DNA of 64,000 bases from Duganella sp. CF517 (GTDB taxonomy: Bacteria > Pseudomonadota > Gammaproteobacteria > Burkholderiales > Burkholderiaceae_D). The DNA lies in contig NZ_FODC01000011.1 of assembly GCF_900110275.1 (NCBI RefSeq), positions 1 through 64,000 on the forward strand, read 5' to 3'. The notes beneath the pieces are model-generated. The model was not told where the DNA came from and searched no databases. It saw only the letters and a program-made list of their open reading frames with translations. Positions 15,406 to 24,546 of the stretch are shown piece after piece (positions within the stretch are counted from its first letter, which is position 1; each line of letters starts with the position of its first letter). The translations under genes and the position numbers were made by a program.

Positions 15406-17601
15406 TTACGCCTTCTTCAAACTATGGTTTTTCAGCGGCAGGTCGCGTATCCGCTTGCCGGTGGCGGCGAAGATCGCGTTCAACACCGCCGGCGCGGCCA
15501 CCGCGATGGTCGGCTCGCCCACGCCGCCCCAGAATCCACCCGACGGCATGATGATCGTCTCCACCTTCGGCATTTCGTCGAGCTTGAGCACCTGGTAGGT
15601 GTCGAAGTTGGACTGCTCCATCTGCCCATCCTTCAACGTGCACTCGCCGTACAACGACGCCGACAAGCCATACACGAACGAGCCTTCGATCTGCGCCTCG
15701 ATCTGCTGCGGGTTGACCGCGTAGCCAGGATCGGTCGCCGCGACGATGCGCAAAATCCTGACCTTGCCGGTTTTTTGGTCGACCGATACCTCGGCACATG
15801 CGGCAACGTAGCTGCCGAAGCCCATCGTCTGCGCCAGGCCGCGATAGACGCCCTTCTTCGCCGGCTTGCCCCAGCCGGCCTTTTCGGCCACCGCGTTCAG
15901 CACCGCCAGGTGCTTCGGATGCTCGGCCATCAGCTTGCGTCGCAGCGCCAGCGGGTCCTGCTTGGTGGCGAAGGCTATCTCGTCGAGGAAGCATTCGAGG
16001 TAGATCGTATTCTGGTTCAGGTTCACGCCGCGCCAGAAGCCGGCCGGCACCGGCGGATTGCGCATCGCGTGATCGACCAGCAGATTCGGGAACGAATAGC
16101 CGATCGACGCCTCCGGTCCCGGCGCGTTAAGCCCCTGGAACACCACCGGGTCCTTGCCGTCCTTGATGGCCATGCCCAGCGACGCGAGGATCGACTGCCC
16201 GGCGATGCGCATGTGCAGGCCGGTGATATTGCCCTTGGCATCGAGGCCGGCGGTCAACTTGCACTGGGTGATCGGATGGTAGCGGCCATGCAGCATGTCC
16301 TCTTCGCGCGTCCAGATCAGCTTCACAGGTATGCCCGGCATCTCCTTCGCGATCTTCACCGCCTGCGTCACCCAGTCGTGCGAGGCGCCGCGCCGGCCAA
16401 AGCCGCCGCCCAGATGCATCTTGTAGACGTCGCACTTGGCCGCCGGCAGGCCAGCCGCCTCGGACGTCGCGGCCAGCGCCGCCTCGCCGTTTTGCGTCGG
16501 CGTCCACACTTCGCAGCGCTCCGGCGTCCACAGCGCGGTCGCGTTCATGGTCTCCATCGTCGCGTGGTTCTGCCACGGGTATGAATACACCGCCTCGATG
16601 GTGCGCGCGGCGGACTTGATGGCCGCCCTGGCGTCGCCGTTCGAGTTGCCGACCACCGCGTCGGGCGCGTCGAGCGCCGCCTTCAGCGTCGCCGCCACGT
16701 CCTTGCTCGACAAATTCGCGTTGGGCCCCTTGTCCCATTCGATGGGCAAGGCGTCCAGCGCGGACTTGGCGCGCCACCAGGTGTCGGCCACCACCGCCAC
16801 CGCGCTGTCGCCGACCTTGAACACCTTCTTCACACCGGGACGCTTTTCGATCGCGGCCGCGTCGAAGCTCTTGACCGTGCCGCCGAACACCGGGCAATCC
16901 TTGATCGCGGCGTTGAGCAGGCCCGGCATCTTGATGTCCATGCCGTAGATTTGCGCGCCGGTGGTCTTGTCCACGGTATCCAGGCGCGCCAGGCGCTTGC
17001 CGACCAGCTTCCAGTCCTTCGGGTCCTTGAGCATCACTTCGGCCGGAGGGCTCAGCTTCGACGCCGCCTCCGCCACCTTGCCGTAGCTGATGGAGCGTCC
17101 GCTGGCCTCGTGCGTGATCACGCTGACGGCGGCCACGCATTCGGACGACGGCACCTTCCACGCATCGGCCGCCGCCTGCACCAGCAAGGTGCGCGCGGTG
17201 GCGCCGCCCTTGCGGACCAAATCGTGCGATTCGCGGATGCCACGGCTGCCGCCGGTGGAGAAGCTGCCCCAGATACGCTTGCGCGCCAGGTTCTGTCCCG
17301 GCGTTGGATATTCGGTGGTGACTTTGCTCCAGTCGGCGTCCAGTTCCTCGGCCACCAGCTGCGCCAGGCCGGTCAGCGTGCCCTGGCCCATCTCGGAGCG
17401 GGCGATGCGGATCACGATGGTGTCGTCCGGCTTGACGACCACCCAGGCGTTGACCTCCGGCGTGCCTTTGGAGGACGCCGGCGCGCCCTGCGCCACCGCG
17501 TCGAACGGGATATGGAACGCCACCACCAGGCCGCCGGCGGCCGCGCCCTTCAAAAAGCCGCGGCGCGAGACCGAGCCTGGCAACACGGAGATGGCGCTCA
17601 T
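15406..17601 (-). CDS. Molybdopterin-binding subunit of a xanthine dehydrogenase-family enzyme (IorB-like)
   Basis: This protein of about 731 residues carries a twin-arginine signal (SRRGFLKGAAAGGLVVAF), so the holoenzyme is periplasmic. The body matches the isoquinoline 1-oxidoreductase/aldehyde dehydrogenase type of molybdenum hydroxylase: EMGQGTLTGLAQLVAEEL near the N-terminus, MHLGGGFGRRGASHDWV in the middle, PVKLIWTREEDMLHGRYHP, PAGFWRGVNLNQNTIYLE, and a C-terminal PSGGFWGGVGEPTIAVAAP holding the GxGE catalytic Glu. Electrons would pass via the 2Fe-2S subunit encoded upstream. Substrates of such enzymes range from aldehydes to N-heterocycles. The close coupling to sox genes raises the question of a sulfur-related role, which nothing in the protein itself proves. 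Confidence 0.88.
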   Translation of the reverse strand: MSAISVLPGSVSRRGFLKGAAAGGLVVAFHIPFDAVAQGAPASSKGTPEVNAWVVVKPDDTIVIRIARSEMGQGTLTGLAQLVAEELDADWSKVTTEYPTPGQNLARKRIWGSFSTGGSRGIRESHDLVRKGGATARTLLVQAAADAWKVPSSECVAAVSVITHEASGRSISYGKVAEAASKLSPPAEVMLKDPKDWKLVGKRLARLDTVDKTTGAQIYGMDIKMPGLLNAAIKDCPVFGGTVKSFDAAAIEKRPGVKKVFKVGDSAVAVVADTWWRAKSALDALPIEWDKGPNANLSSKDVAATLKAALDAPDAVVGNSNGDARAAIKSAARTIEAVYSYPWQNHATMETMNATALWTPERCEVWTPTQNGEAALAATSEAAGLPAAKCDVYKMHLGGGFGRRGASHDWVTQAVKIAKEMPGIPVKLIWTREEDMLHGRYHPITQCKLTAGLDAKGNITGLHMRIAGQSILASLGMAIKDGKDPVVFQGLNAPGPEASIGYSFPNLLVDHAMRNPPVPAGFWRGVNLNQNTIYLECFLDEIAFATKQDPLALRRKLMAEHPKHLAVLNAVAEKAGWGKPAKKGVYRGLAQTMGFGSYVAACAEVSVDQKTGKVRILRIVAATDPGYAVNPQQIEAQIEGSFVYGLSASLYGECTLKDGQMEQSNFDTYQVLKLDEMPKVETIIMPSGGFWGGVGEPTIAVAAPAVLNAIFAATGKRIRDLPLKNHSLKKA

Positions 17602-18101
17602 GCCTTGCCCCCTTCCACGTGCTCGATATTGAGGCCGGCGCTTTTCGGATCGCCGCCCTTGACCACCACATGGATCGCCGCGCGCACCCGGTTGTAGGTG
17701 CCGCATCGACAGATATTGGTCATCGCCATATCGATGTCGGCGTCGGTGGCCTTCGGCTTTTCGCGTATCAGCGCGGCGGCGGCCATGATCATGCCGGACT
17801 GGCAGAAGCCGCACTGCGGCACATCCAGCGCGGCCCAGGCCTTCTGGATCGCGTGCGAACCGTCCTTGGACAAGCCCTCGATGGTGGTGATCTTTTGTTC
17901 GGCGGTGACGGTGGACACGGGCCGCACGCAGCTGCGCGTCGGTTCGCCGTCGATATGCACGGTGCAGGCGCCGCATTGCGCCACGCCGCAGCCGTACTTG
18001 GTGCCGGTCAACCCCAGTTGTTCGCGTATGACCCACAACAGCGGCGTGTCGTCCTCCGCCTCGAATTCGCGCACCGCGCCGTTGACGTTCAATTTAGCCA
18101 T
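17598..18101 (-). CDS. 2Fe-2S subunit of the molybdenum hydroxylase (IorA-like)
   Basis: This 167-residue protein has two cluster motifs typical of xanthine dehydrogenase-family small subunits. The N-terminal plant-type ferredoxin pattern is GCGVAQCGACTVHIDG with a later SCVRPVS, and the C-terminal pattern is CGFCQSGMIM and CRCGTY. It has no signal peptide and would be carried out by the twin-arginine signal of its partner. It is the first gene of the minus-strand operon, overlapping the large subunit by ATGA. Its promoter must lie in 18102-18287, shared with the divergent ompW. Confidence 0.93.
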   Translation of the reverse strand: MAKLNVNGAVREFEAEDDTPLLWVIREQLGLTGTKYGCGVAQCGACTVHIDGEPTRSCVRPVSTVTAEQKITTIEGLSKDGSHAIQKAWAALDVPQCGFCQSGMIMAAAALIREKPKATDADIDMAMTNICRCGTYNRVRAAIHVVVKGGDPKSAGLNIEHVEGGKA

Positions 18102-18194
18102 GCACTTCTCCCTGGATTTGATTGCCCCACTACACCGCTGGTGATACTACACCCACTACATTAACTCTGCATCATCAACGAAATATTTCCATTC

Positions 18195-18236
18195 TTGACT
18201 TGGATCAAAGTTTTTCATGCTCCAGATCAATAGACT
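18195..18236 (+). promoter_or_regulatory. FNR/ANR-type box and -10 of ompW
   Basis: TTGAC-TTGG-ATCAA at 18195-18208 differs in one base from the FNR consensus TTGAT-N4-ATCAA. A -10-like TAGACT lies at 18231-18236. If transcription starts at about 18243, the box centre is at -41.5, the class II activator position. The ATG is at 18288. The box could also influence the divergent operon starting at 18101. Confidence 0.6.
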
Positions 18237-18287
18237 TTGAATCGTTACTGAGTGACTAAACCAAGACGACATCAAAGAGGAAGTGAA

Positions 18288-18914
18288 ATGAGCAAGACCA
18301 AAGCAATCGCAGCAGCAGTACTGGCCACCCTGAGCCTGACGGGTGTTGCAATGGGCAGCGCCGCGGCGCAAGAATCGCCGTGGCTGGTGCGCGTGCGCGC
18401 CGTGCATCTGAACACGGCCGACAAGTCGGATCCGGTCGGCGGCGCCGGCGCGTCGGACCGCCTCACCGTCAGCAACGAGACCATCCCCGAATTCGACGTC
18501 TCCTATTTCTTCACGCCCAACCTGGCGGCGGAACTGGTGCTGACCTATCCGCAAAAGCACGACGTCTATCTGGACGGCACCAACATCGGCACCTTCAAGC
18601 ACCTGCCGCCATCGCTGCTGGTGCAGTACCACTTCACGCCGGACGCGCCGCTCAAGCCGTACGTCGGCGCCGGCGTCAACTACACCACCATGTCCAAGGT
18701 GCGCCTGCTCAATGGCGCCGCCAGCCTGGAACACGACAGCGTCGGACTGGTGCTGCAAGCGGGCGTCGACTACGCGATCGACAAACAATGGTCGCTCAAC
18801 TTCGACATCAAGAAAGCGCAGATCCGCAGCGACGTCATGATCGGCGGCGTCAAGGCCAGCCGCGTCAAGGTCGATCCGCTGATGATCGGTGTGGGTGTCG
18901 GTTACCGGTTTTAA
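18288..18914 (+). CDS. ompW: Outer membrane beta-barrel protein OmpW
   Basis: This protein of about 208 residues is preceded by GAGGAAGTGAA. The signal peptide is KAIAAAVLATLSLTGVAMGSAAA. The mature sequence has the OmpW features WLVRVRAVHLNTADKSDP, the conserved FDVSYFFTPNLAAELVLTYPQKHDVYL, GTFKHLPPSLLVQYHF, LKPYVGAGVNYTTM and the terminal aromatic GVGVGYRF for barrel insertion. OmpW proteins form small eight-stranded barrels linked to uptake of hydrophobic compounds and to adaptation to low oxygen. The FNR-like promoter in front fits that. Confidence 0.92.
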   Translation: MSKTKAIAAAVLATLSLTGVAMGSAAAQESPWLVRVRAVHLNTADKSDPVGGAGASDRLTVSNETIPEFDVSYFFTPNLAAELVLTYPQKHDVYLDGTNIGTFKHLPPSLLVQYHFTPDAPLKPYVGAGVNYTTMSKVRLLNGAASLEHDSVGLVLQAGVDYAIDKQWSLNFDIKKAQIRSDVMIGGVKASRVKVDPLMIGVGVGYRF

Positions 18915-18923
18915 ATCGCGAGC

Positions 18924-19847
18924 CTAGAGCGCCGAATAGCGTTCCGCCATTTTCTGTTCGCGGAACGCTTGCGTCATAAAATCCACGAATGCCCGCGTCT
19001 TCGCGGGCATCAGTTTTTGGCTGGTGAAGTACAGCGAGATCGCGCCGATATCGAGATACCAGTCGGGCAGCACGCGTTGCAGCTCGCCGCTCTCCAGGTG
19101 CGTCCCCAGATCGGTCATCACCAGCATCGCCACGCCCATGCCCATCAACGCCGCCGTGCGGATCGCATCGGGATCGTTTAAAAACACGCTTGGCCGCAGC
19201 GGCGCCGACATCCCGTCGCCGGCGCGGTTGCGCATCTCCCACGCCTTGGCCCTGCCGCTCTGCGGCGAGCGCATGACGATCGCGTCGAGGTCCGCCAGGT
19301 CGGCGGGCGTCACCGGCGCCTTGCGCCCCTTCATATATGCCGGCGACGCCACCACCACGCCGTGGGCCGGCATCAACTCCCGCGCCACCACGCCGGGCGC
19401 CAGCTCGAAACCGCCGCCGATCGCCGCATCGAAGCCGCCGGCCACCAGGTCGACGCGGCGATTCTCCACATTGATGTCCAGGGTGAGCGCCGGATAGCGC
19501 GCCATGAACGCCGGCATCAGCGGCAGCACGTGGCGGCGGCCGAAGCCGGGCGCCATGCTCAGTTTCAGCACCCCGGCCGGCTCGCCCGCCTTGGCCGTCA
19601 CCTCCGCGATCGCGCCCTGGATGCCGTCCAGCCCCGCGCCGACGGAATTCAAAAACCGTTCGCCGGCCTCGGTCAGGGTCAACCCGCGCGTGGTGCGCTG
19701 GAACAGCCGCACGCCGAGGTTGCGCTCCAGCTGCGCCACGTTGCGGCTGACGGCGGCCGGCGTCAGCGCCAGGCGCCGCGCCGCCGCCGAAAAGCTGGAC
19801 GATTCGGCGCTGCGGACGAAGGATTCGAGGTTGGACAGCGTTTCCAA
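18924..19847 (-). CDS. LysR-family transcriptional regulator
   Basis: This 307-residue protein has an N-terminal winged helix-turn-helix (ESSSFSAAARRLALTPAAVSRNVAQLERNLGVRLF QRTTRG, residues about 12-50) and a C-terminal effector-binding domain of the CrgA/YhjC-like group (RVDLVAGGFDAAIGGGFELA). It is divergent from the NAD(P)-binding oxidoreductase at 19962, the usual arrangement of a LysR regulator and its target. The 114-base gap contains GCTTG/CAAGC half-sites. The inducer is unknown. Confidence 0.92.
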   Translation of the reverse strand: METLSNLESFVRSAESSSFSAAARRLALTPAAVSRNVAQLERNLGVRLFQRTTRGLTLTEAGERFLNSVGAGLDGIQGAIAEVTAKAGEPAGVLKLSMAPGFGRRHVLPLMPAFMARYPALTLDINVENRRVDLVAGGFDAAIGGGFELAPGVVARELMPAHGVVVASPAYMKGRKAPVTPADLADLDAIVMRSPQSGRAKAWEMRNRAGDGMSAPLRPSVFLNDPDAIRTAALMGMGVAMLVMTDLGTHLESGELQRVLPDWYLDIGAISLYFTSQKLMPAKTRAFVDFMTQAFREQKMAERYSAL

Positions 19848-19961
19848 GGCATGCTTTCAACGTTTGCTTGAAGCTGATACTACCAAGCTATGACTACCCG
19901 TAGCAAGCGACGGCGGCCATACTGGATTCATCGACACCCGATCAACGAAAGGAAGCACAAC

Positions 19962-20558
19962 ATGAACATCTCCATCATCGGCGCAGGCGCCATCGGTTCC
20001 GCCATCGCACGCAACCTGTCCAAGGCCGGCATCGCCGCCACCATCGCCAACAGCCGCGGTCCGGAATCGCTGGCCGAACTGCACGCGGAGCTGCCGAACA
20101 TCCGCCCCGTCGCCATCGACGAAGCGGCCAAGGCCGACGTGGTCTTCCTCGCCGTGCAGTGGAGCCGCATCCCCGACGCCGTGCGCAGTCTGCCGGCGTG
20201 GAACGGCCGCATCGTGATCGACGCCAACAACGCGCTCGAAGTGCCGTCGTTCAAAGCGGTGGACCTGGGCGGCCGCGCATCGAGCCTGGTGCTGGCCGAC
20301 CTGCTGCCCGGCGCCCGCGTGGTCAAGGCCTTCAACCATCTGGGCGCCGCGCTGCTGCAAAGCGATCCGCGATCGGAGGGCGGACGCCGTGTGCTGTTCT
20401 ACTCGGGCGACGACGCCGACGCCAAAAAAACCATCGGCCGGTTGATCGACCAGCTGGGATTCGCCGGCGTCGACCTGGGCACGCTCGATGGCGGCGGACG
20501 CCTCGCGCAGTTCCCCGGCGGCCCGCTGCCGGTGCTCAATCTCGTCAAATTCGGCTAA
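19962..20558 (+). CDS. NADP-binding oxidoreductase (F420-dependent reductase-like)
   Basis: This 198-residue protein is the single Rossmann domain type found in NADPH:F420 reductase-like proteins. It begins with the dinucleotide motif IIGAGAIGSAIARNLSKAG, continues with DVVFLAVQWSRIPDAV and IDANNALE, and ends with a short substrate part (KAFNHLGAALL, RVLFYSGDDADAKK, FPGGPLPVLNL). The ATG at 19962 is chosen because it directly precedes the glycine motif and has a GGAAG site. It is probably controlled by the divergent LysR gene. The substrate is unknown, and use of F420 itself is unlikely in this group. Confidence 0.82.
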   Translation: MNISIIGAGAIGSAIARNLSKAGIAATIANSRGPESLAELHAELPNIRPVAIDEAAKADVVFLAVQWSRIPDAVRSLPAWNGRIVIDANNALEVPSFKAVDLGGRASSLVLADLLPGARVVKAFNHLGAALLQSDPRSEGGRRVLFYSGDDADAKKTIGRLIDQLGFAGVDLGTLDGGGRLAQFPGGPLPVLNLVKFG

Positions 20559-20646
20559 CGTTGCTGGACCACGACAGCGCATTCCTTTCAGGGGCACGGA
20601 CGGGTATATTGAAAGAATTGCCCCCGTGAACTAAAGGATTGCCGCC

Positions 20647-22251
20647 ATGACCCTCGACCACGTAAAAATCGGAACCCGCCTCGGCGCCGGTTTCGCCATC
20701 GTTTTGGCGCTGCTGGTCGCCGTCCTGGCGCTGGGGCTCAGTTCCATGAGCCGCATCGGCAGCAGCACGCAAGACATCGTCGAAGACAAGAACGTCAAGA
20801 TGGAAGCGGCCAACAATATGGTCGACAGCGTCCGCGACATCACGCTACACCTGACCAATATCGTCGTGGTTCCGAGCACGCCGGAAGTCAACGCCCAGTT
20901 GCAGAAAATCGCCGAAGCGCGCAAGAAGTACGGCGAGGCGAAAAAGATCCTGTCCGCGCGCGCCACCGACGCCAGGGAAAAGGCCATGCTGGCCAACCTG
21001 GAGGCGCTGATCGCCGACGGCGCGGCCAAGAACAACAAGGTGATCGAGCTGCGCAAGGAAGGCGAAATCCAGGACGCCACCGCCTACCTGACGCAGACGG
21101 CGGCTCCCGGCCTGCAAGCGGTGCTCACGGTACTGAACGACATCCTGTCCCATGAAAGCGCGCAGGCCAAACAGGCCGGCGACGACGTCGCGGCGGTGGT
21201 GCGGTCCTCCGAGCTGCTGCTGGTGGGCCTGGGCGTGCTGGCCGTGGCGTTGGGCGCGGCCGTGGCCTGGTTCATCACGCGCTCGATCACGGTGCCGCTC
21301 AACGCCGCGGTCGACCTGGCCGAGACGGTGGCCGCCGGCGACCTGTCGACCCGCATCGAGGTGACCGCCACCGACGAAACGGGCCGCCTGCTCAACGCGC
21401 TCAAGTCGATGAACGACAGCCTGCTCAACGTCGTCGGCCAGGTACGGCAAGGCACGGACACCATCACCGTCGCCTCCAACGAAATCGCCGCCGGCAATAT
21501 GGACCTGTCCTCGCGCACCGAGCAGCAAGCCAGCTCGCTGGAGGAAACCGCGTCGTCGATGGAGGAGCTGACCTCCACCGTCAAGCAGAACGCCGACAAC
21601 GCGCGCCAGGCCAACACCCTGGCGCGCAGCGCGTCGGAGGTGGCCAGCAAGGGCGGCGCCATCGTCGCCCAGGTGGTCGACACGATGGGATCGATCAACG
21701 CCTCGTCGCGCAAGATCGTCGACATCATCTCGGTCATCGACGGCATCGCCTTCCAGACCAACATCCTCGCGCTGAACGCGGCGGTGGAGGCGGCGCGCGC
21801 CGGCGAGCAGGGTCGCGGCTTCGCGGTCGTGGCGTCGGAGGTGCGCAACCTGGCGCAACGCTCGGCGGCGGCGGCCAGGGAGATCAAGGAACTGATCTCG
21901 GCCTCGGTGGCCAACGTCGACGACGGCTCCAAACTGGTCAACGAGGCCGGGCAGACCATGGGCGACATCGTCGACAGCATCCAGCGCGTGACCGACATCA
22001 TGGGCGAGATCACCTCGGCCAGCCAGGAACAGACGATGGGGATCGAGCAGATCAACGTCGCCATCACGCAGATGGACGAGGTCACGCAGCAGAACGCCGC
22101 GCTGGTCGAACAGGCGGCGGCCGCGTCGCAGAGCATGCAGGAGCAGGCGGAGGCGCTGGCGCGGGTGGTCGGTTTCTTCAAAACCGGCGCGGCGGCGCCG
22201 GCAATGCGGCTGGCGGCGCCGGGGACGGCTATAATGTTGCAAACCCGATAG
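20647..22251 (+). CDS. Methyl-accepting chemotaxis protein (four-helix-bundle sensor)
   Basis: This 534-residue chemoreceptor has a first membrane helix at about residues 13-33, a periplasmic helical sensor of the 4HB_MCP type (STQDIVEDKNVKMEAANNM), and a second membrane helix at about 190-212 (LLLVGLGVLAVALGAAVAWF). A HAMP domain and the signalling domain follow, with the highly conserved tip QTNILALNAAVEAARAGEQG. No C-terminal CheR-binding pentapeptide is present. It would report ligand binding to CheA/CheW. No che genes are nearby, so it is a stand-alone receptor gene. Confidence 0.94.
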   Translation: MTLDHVKIGTRLGAGFAIVLALLVAVLALGLSSMSRIGSSTQDIVEDKNVKMEAANNMVDSVRDITLHLTNIVVVPSTPEVNAQLQKIAEARKKYGEAKKILSARATDAREKAMLANLEALIADGAAKNNKVIELRKEGEIQDATAYLTQTAAPGLQAVLTVLNDILSHESAQAKQAGDDVAAVVRSSELLLVGLGVLAVALGAAVAWFITRSITVPLNAAVDLAETVAAGDLSTRIEVTATDETGRLLNALKSMNDSLLNVVGQVRQGTDTITVASNEIAAGNMDLSSRTEQQASSLEETASSMEELTSTVKQNADNARQANTLARSASEVASKGGAIVAQVVDTMGSINASSRKIVDIISVIDGIAFQTNILALNAAVEAARAGEQGRGFAVVASEVRNLAQRSAAAAREIKELISASVANVDDGSKLVNEAGQTMGDIVDSIQRVTDIMGEITSASQEQTMGIEQINVAITQMDEVTQQNAALVEQAAAASQSMQEQAEALARVVGFFKTGAAAPAMRLAAPGTAIMLQTR

Positions 22252-22272
22252 CACCCGACCGGAAACCCGCCC

Positions 22273-22686
22273 ATGCGCAAGATACTGATAGTACTGATGT
22301 CCCTGATGCTGACGGCGTGTGTCGACGATAGCGCCTCGTACTACCCGGAGAGCGGCAACAGCGAGCATGTGATGACCGTGCACCGGACCCAAAAATACTT
22401 CTGGAGCAGCGACAGCAGCGTGGAATTGATCATGCAGCATTTGCCGCAGTGCCTGCGCAGGATCGAGCTGTCGGACATGCCGGCCGACGATGTCGAGATC
22501 GAGTTGCTGTCCGGCGGGGATAACGTGTGGACGCTGCGCGCCGGCGGCGAAATGTGGCAGATCGAGACGCAAACCTGCACGCAGTATCCGAATGTCAAAG
22601 GCGACGGCGGGGAATTGATCGGCGTGTTCCGCGTCGACGGGGGCAAGCTGGTGTTCGAAGCGGCGGTGCTGGAACCGGCGCAATAA
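22273..22686 (+). CDS. Putative lipoprotein of unknown function
   Basis: This 137-residue protein has a lipoprotein signal (ILIVLMSLMLTAC, Cys at residue 16). The mature part is acidic, with a Cys pair candidate (LPQCLRRIE and ETQTCTQYP), and shows no recognised domain. It lies 21 bases behind the chemoreceptor on the same strand and may be co-transcribed. It converges on the second chemoreceptor gene; the gap 22687-22708 holds a small CCCGA/TCGGG hairpin. Confidence 0.7.
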   Translation: MRKILIVLMSLMLTACVDDSASYYPESGNSEHVMTVHRTQKYFWSSDSSVELIMQHLPQCLRRIELSDMPADDVEIELLSGGDNVWTLRAGGEMWQIETQTCTQYPNVKGDGGELIGVFRVDGGKLVFEAAVLEPAQ

Positions 22687-22708
22687 CCCCCGAGACGTCG
22701 GGCGGCGC

Positions 22709-24337
22709 TTAGCGCGACAGCGCCATCCGGCGCGGGGCCGGCTTGGCCGCCGGACGCGGCTGATGGCTCGCCACGCTCTGCTGCTGGTCGCCGCTCAACT
22801 TGAACCGGCTCACCAGCTCGGCCAGATTGCCGGCCTGCTCCTGCATGCTGCCCGCCGCGGCGGCCGCCTGCTCCACCAGCGCCGCGTTCTGCTGCGTGAC
22901 CGAATCCATCTCCGTGATCGCCGTGTTGACATGGCCGATGCCCGTGCTCTGCTCGCTCGACGCGGCCGTGATCGCCGACATGATCTGCGTCACGCGCGAC
23001 ACGCTGGCCACCACCTGATCCATCGTCGTGCCGGCCTCCGCCACCAGCGCGCTGCCGGCGCTGATGCTGTCGACCGAAGCGTTGATCAGCTCCTTGATCT
23101 CCTTGGCCGCGCCGGCCGAGCGCTGCGCCAGGTTGCGCACTTCGGACGCCACCACCGCAAAGCCACGGCCCTGCTCGCCCGCACGCGCCGCTTCGACGGC
23201 CGCGTTCAACGCCAGGATGTTGGTCTGGAACGCGATGCCGTCGATGACGCTGATGATGTCGACAATCCGCGTCGCCGAGGCGTTGATCGTGTCCATCGTC
23301 TGCACCACCTGCGAGACCACCTTGCCGCCTTTTTCGGCAACCGCCGAGGCCGACATGACCAGCTGGTTGGCTTGCACCGCGTTGTCGGCGTTCTGCGTGA
23401 CGGTCGAGGTCAACTCCTCCATCGACGCGGCCGTCTCTTCCAGCGAACTGGCCTGCGATTCGGTGCGCGCCGACAAGTCCATATTGCCCGAGGCGATCTC
23501 GCCCGAGGCGGTGGCGATGGTGTCGGCGCTGCGGCGGATCTCGCCGATGGTCTCGGCCAGCCGCGCCTGCATCGACTTCATCGCGAACAGGATGCTGGCG
23601 TCGTCGGTGGCGTGGGTCTTGATCGACGCGCTCAGGTCGCCGCCGGCGATTTCCAGCGCCACTTTGCTGACGTAGTCGGGGTCGCCGCCGATGGTGTGGC
23701 GCAGGCTCTTGTTGACCAGGCTGACGATGGTCCACAGCAACAGGCACACGCCCGCCAGCAGGCCGGCCGACTTGAGCAGCGAGGCGCGGAAGGCGATGTC
23801 GATGTCATCCATGTAGACGCCGGTGGTCAGGTCCCAGTTCCACGGGCCATAGTGCTGCACGCGGCTCATCTTGGGCACCGGCACGGTGGTGTTCGGCCGG
23901 GTCCACCAGTAGCGCACGAAACCGGCGCCGTCCGGCGAGGCGCCGGCGGCCTGGATGTCGCGGTACAGGTAGGTACCGTTCGGGTCCTTGAAATCGACCA
24001 TGTCCTTGCCGTCGTTTTCCGCCTTGAACGGGTTCATCAGCGAGACGGTGCCGCTGGTGATGGTGATATAGCCGTCCTTGCCGTAGCGCAGCCCCTTGAT
24101 CAGCGCCAGCGCCTGCTTTTGCGCTTCTTCCTTGGTCATGGTGCCGTTGGCGGCCTTGTCGCCGAACTGCTTGACGATGCTCAGGCCGGCGTCGTCGATG
24201 TGGCGTAATTCGTTGCTGCGTTCTTCGATGCGCAAGTTGCGCGTCTGGATCGTCTCGTACAGGAAAATCGCGGTGATACAGAGCAGGCTGCAAATCAACG
24301 GCACCCACAGCTTCTGCTGGAAAGACAATTTGTTCAT
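22709..24337 (-). CDS. Methyl-accepting chemotaxis protein with single Cache sensor
   Basis: This 542-residue chemoreceptor has a membrane helix at residues 11-28 and a periplasmic single-Cache-2 domain (ALALIKGLRYGKDGYITI, MVDFKDPNGTYLYRDIQ, FVRYWWTRPNTT, PWNWDLTTGVYMDDID). Such domains typically sense small organic acids. A second helix near 190 precedes the HAMP domain and the signalling domain with QTNILALNAAVEAARAGEQG. The C-terminus ends in a basic, Pro-rich tail without a CheR pentapeptide. The start has a strong AGGAGA site. It is a paralogue of the receptor at 20647, with a nearly identical signalling core and an unrelated sensor. Confidence 0.94.
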   Translation of the reverse strand: MNKLSFQQKLWVPLICSLLCITAIFLYETIQTRNLRIEERSNELRHIDDAGLSIVKQFGDKAANGTMTKEEAQKQALALIKGLRYGKDGYITITSGTVSLMNPFKAENDGKDMVDFKDPNGTYLYRDIQAAGASPDGAGFVRYWWTRPNTTVPVPKMSRVQHYGPWNWDLTTGVYMDDIDIAFRASLLKSAGLLAGVCLLLWTIVSLVNKSLRHTIGGDPDYVSKVALEIAGGDLSASIKTHATDDASILFAMKSMQARLAETIGEIRRSADTIATASGEIASGNMDLSARTESQASSLEETAASMEELTSTVTQNADNAVQANQLVMSASAVAEKGGKVVSQVVQTMDTINASATRIVDIISVIDGIAFQTNILALNAAVEAARAGEQGRGFAVVASEVRNLAQRSAGAAKEIKELINASVDSISAGSALVAEAGTTMDQVVASVSRVTQIMSAITAASSEQSTGIGHVNTAITEMDSVTQQNAALVEQAAAAAGSMQEQAGNLAELVSRFKLSGDQQQSVASHQPRPAAKPAPRRMALSR

Positions 24338-24443
24338 GGAAGTCTCCTGTTTTCTACAGGAAACTATACCGAAAAATGTTAAATGCAGGGCGTGATAACG
24401 CTACCCTGTTGTTTATTTGGGAATTAGAGATTAACAACTCAGC

Positions 24444-24482
24444 AATAAAAACGGGCGCGGCGATTTTTATCGCTGCGCCCGT
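24444..24482 (-). terminator. Rho-independent terminator of the DUF4148 gene
   Basis: Thirteen-base arms with one mismatch (24451-24463 and 24470-24482) enclose a six-base loop. Read on the minus strand the hairpin is followed by a T-rich run (complement of 24444-24450). It sits about 65 bases beyond the stop at 24547. Confidence 0.75.
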
Positions 24483-24546
24483 TCGCTGACTGGTGAAGAT
24501 CGGTGGGCAGGCGGCCGTCGCCGCGCCGCCGCCGGCGGCCGGCTAC

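Noticed and set aside
19866..19908. LysR operator made of GCTTG and CAAGC half-sites between 19848 and 19961
   Set aside because: The half-sites are short, occur three times with irregular spacing and could be chance, so they are not listed as a feature.
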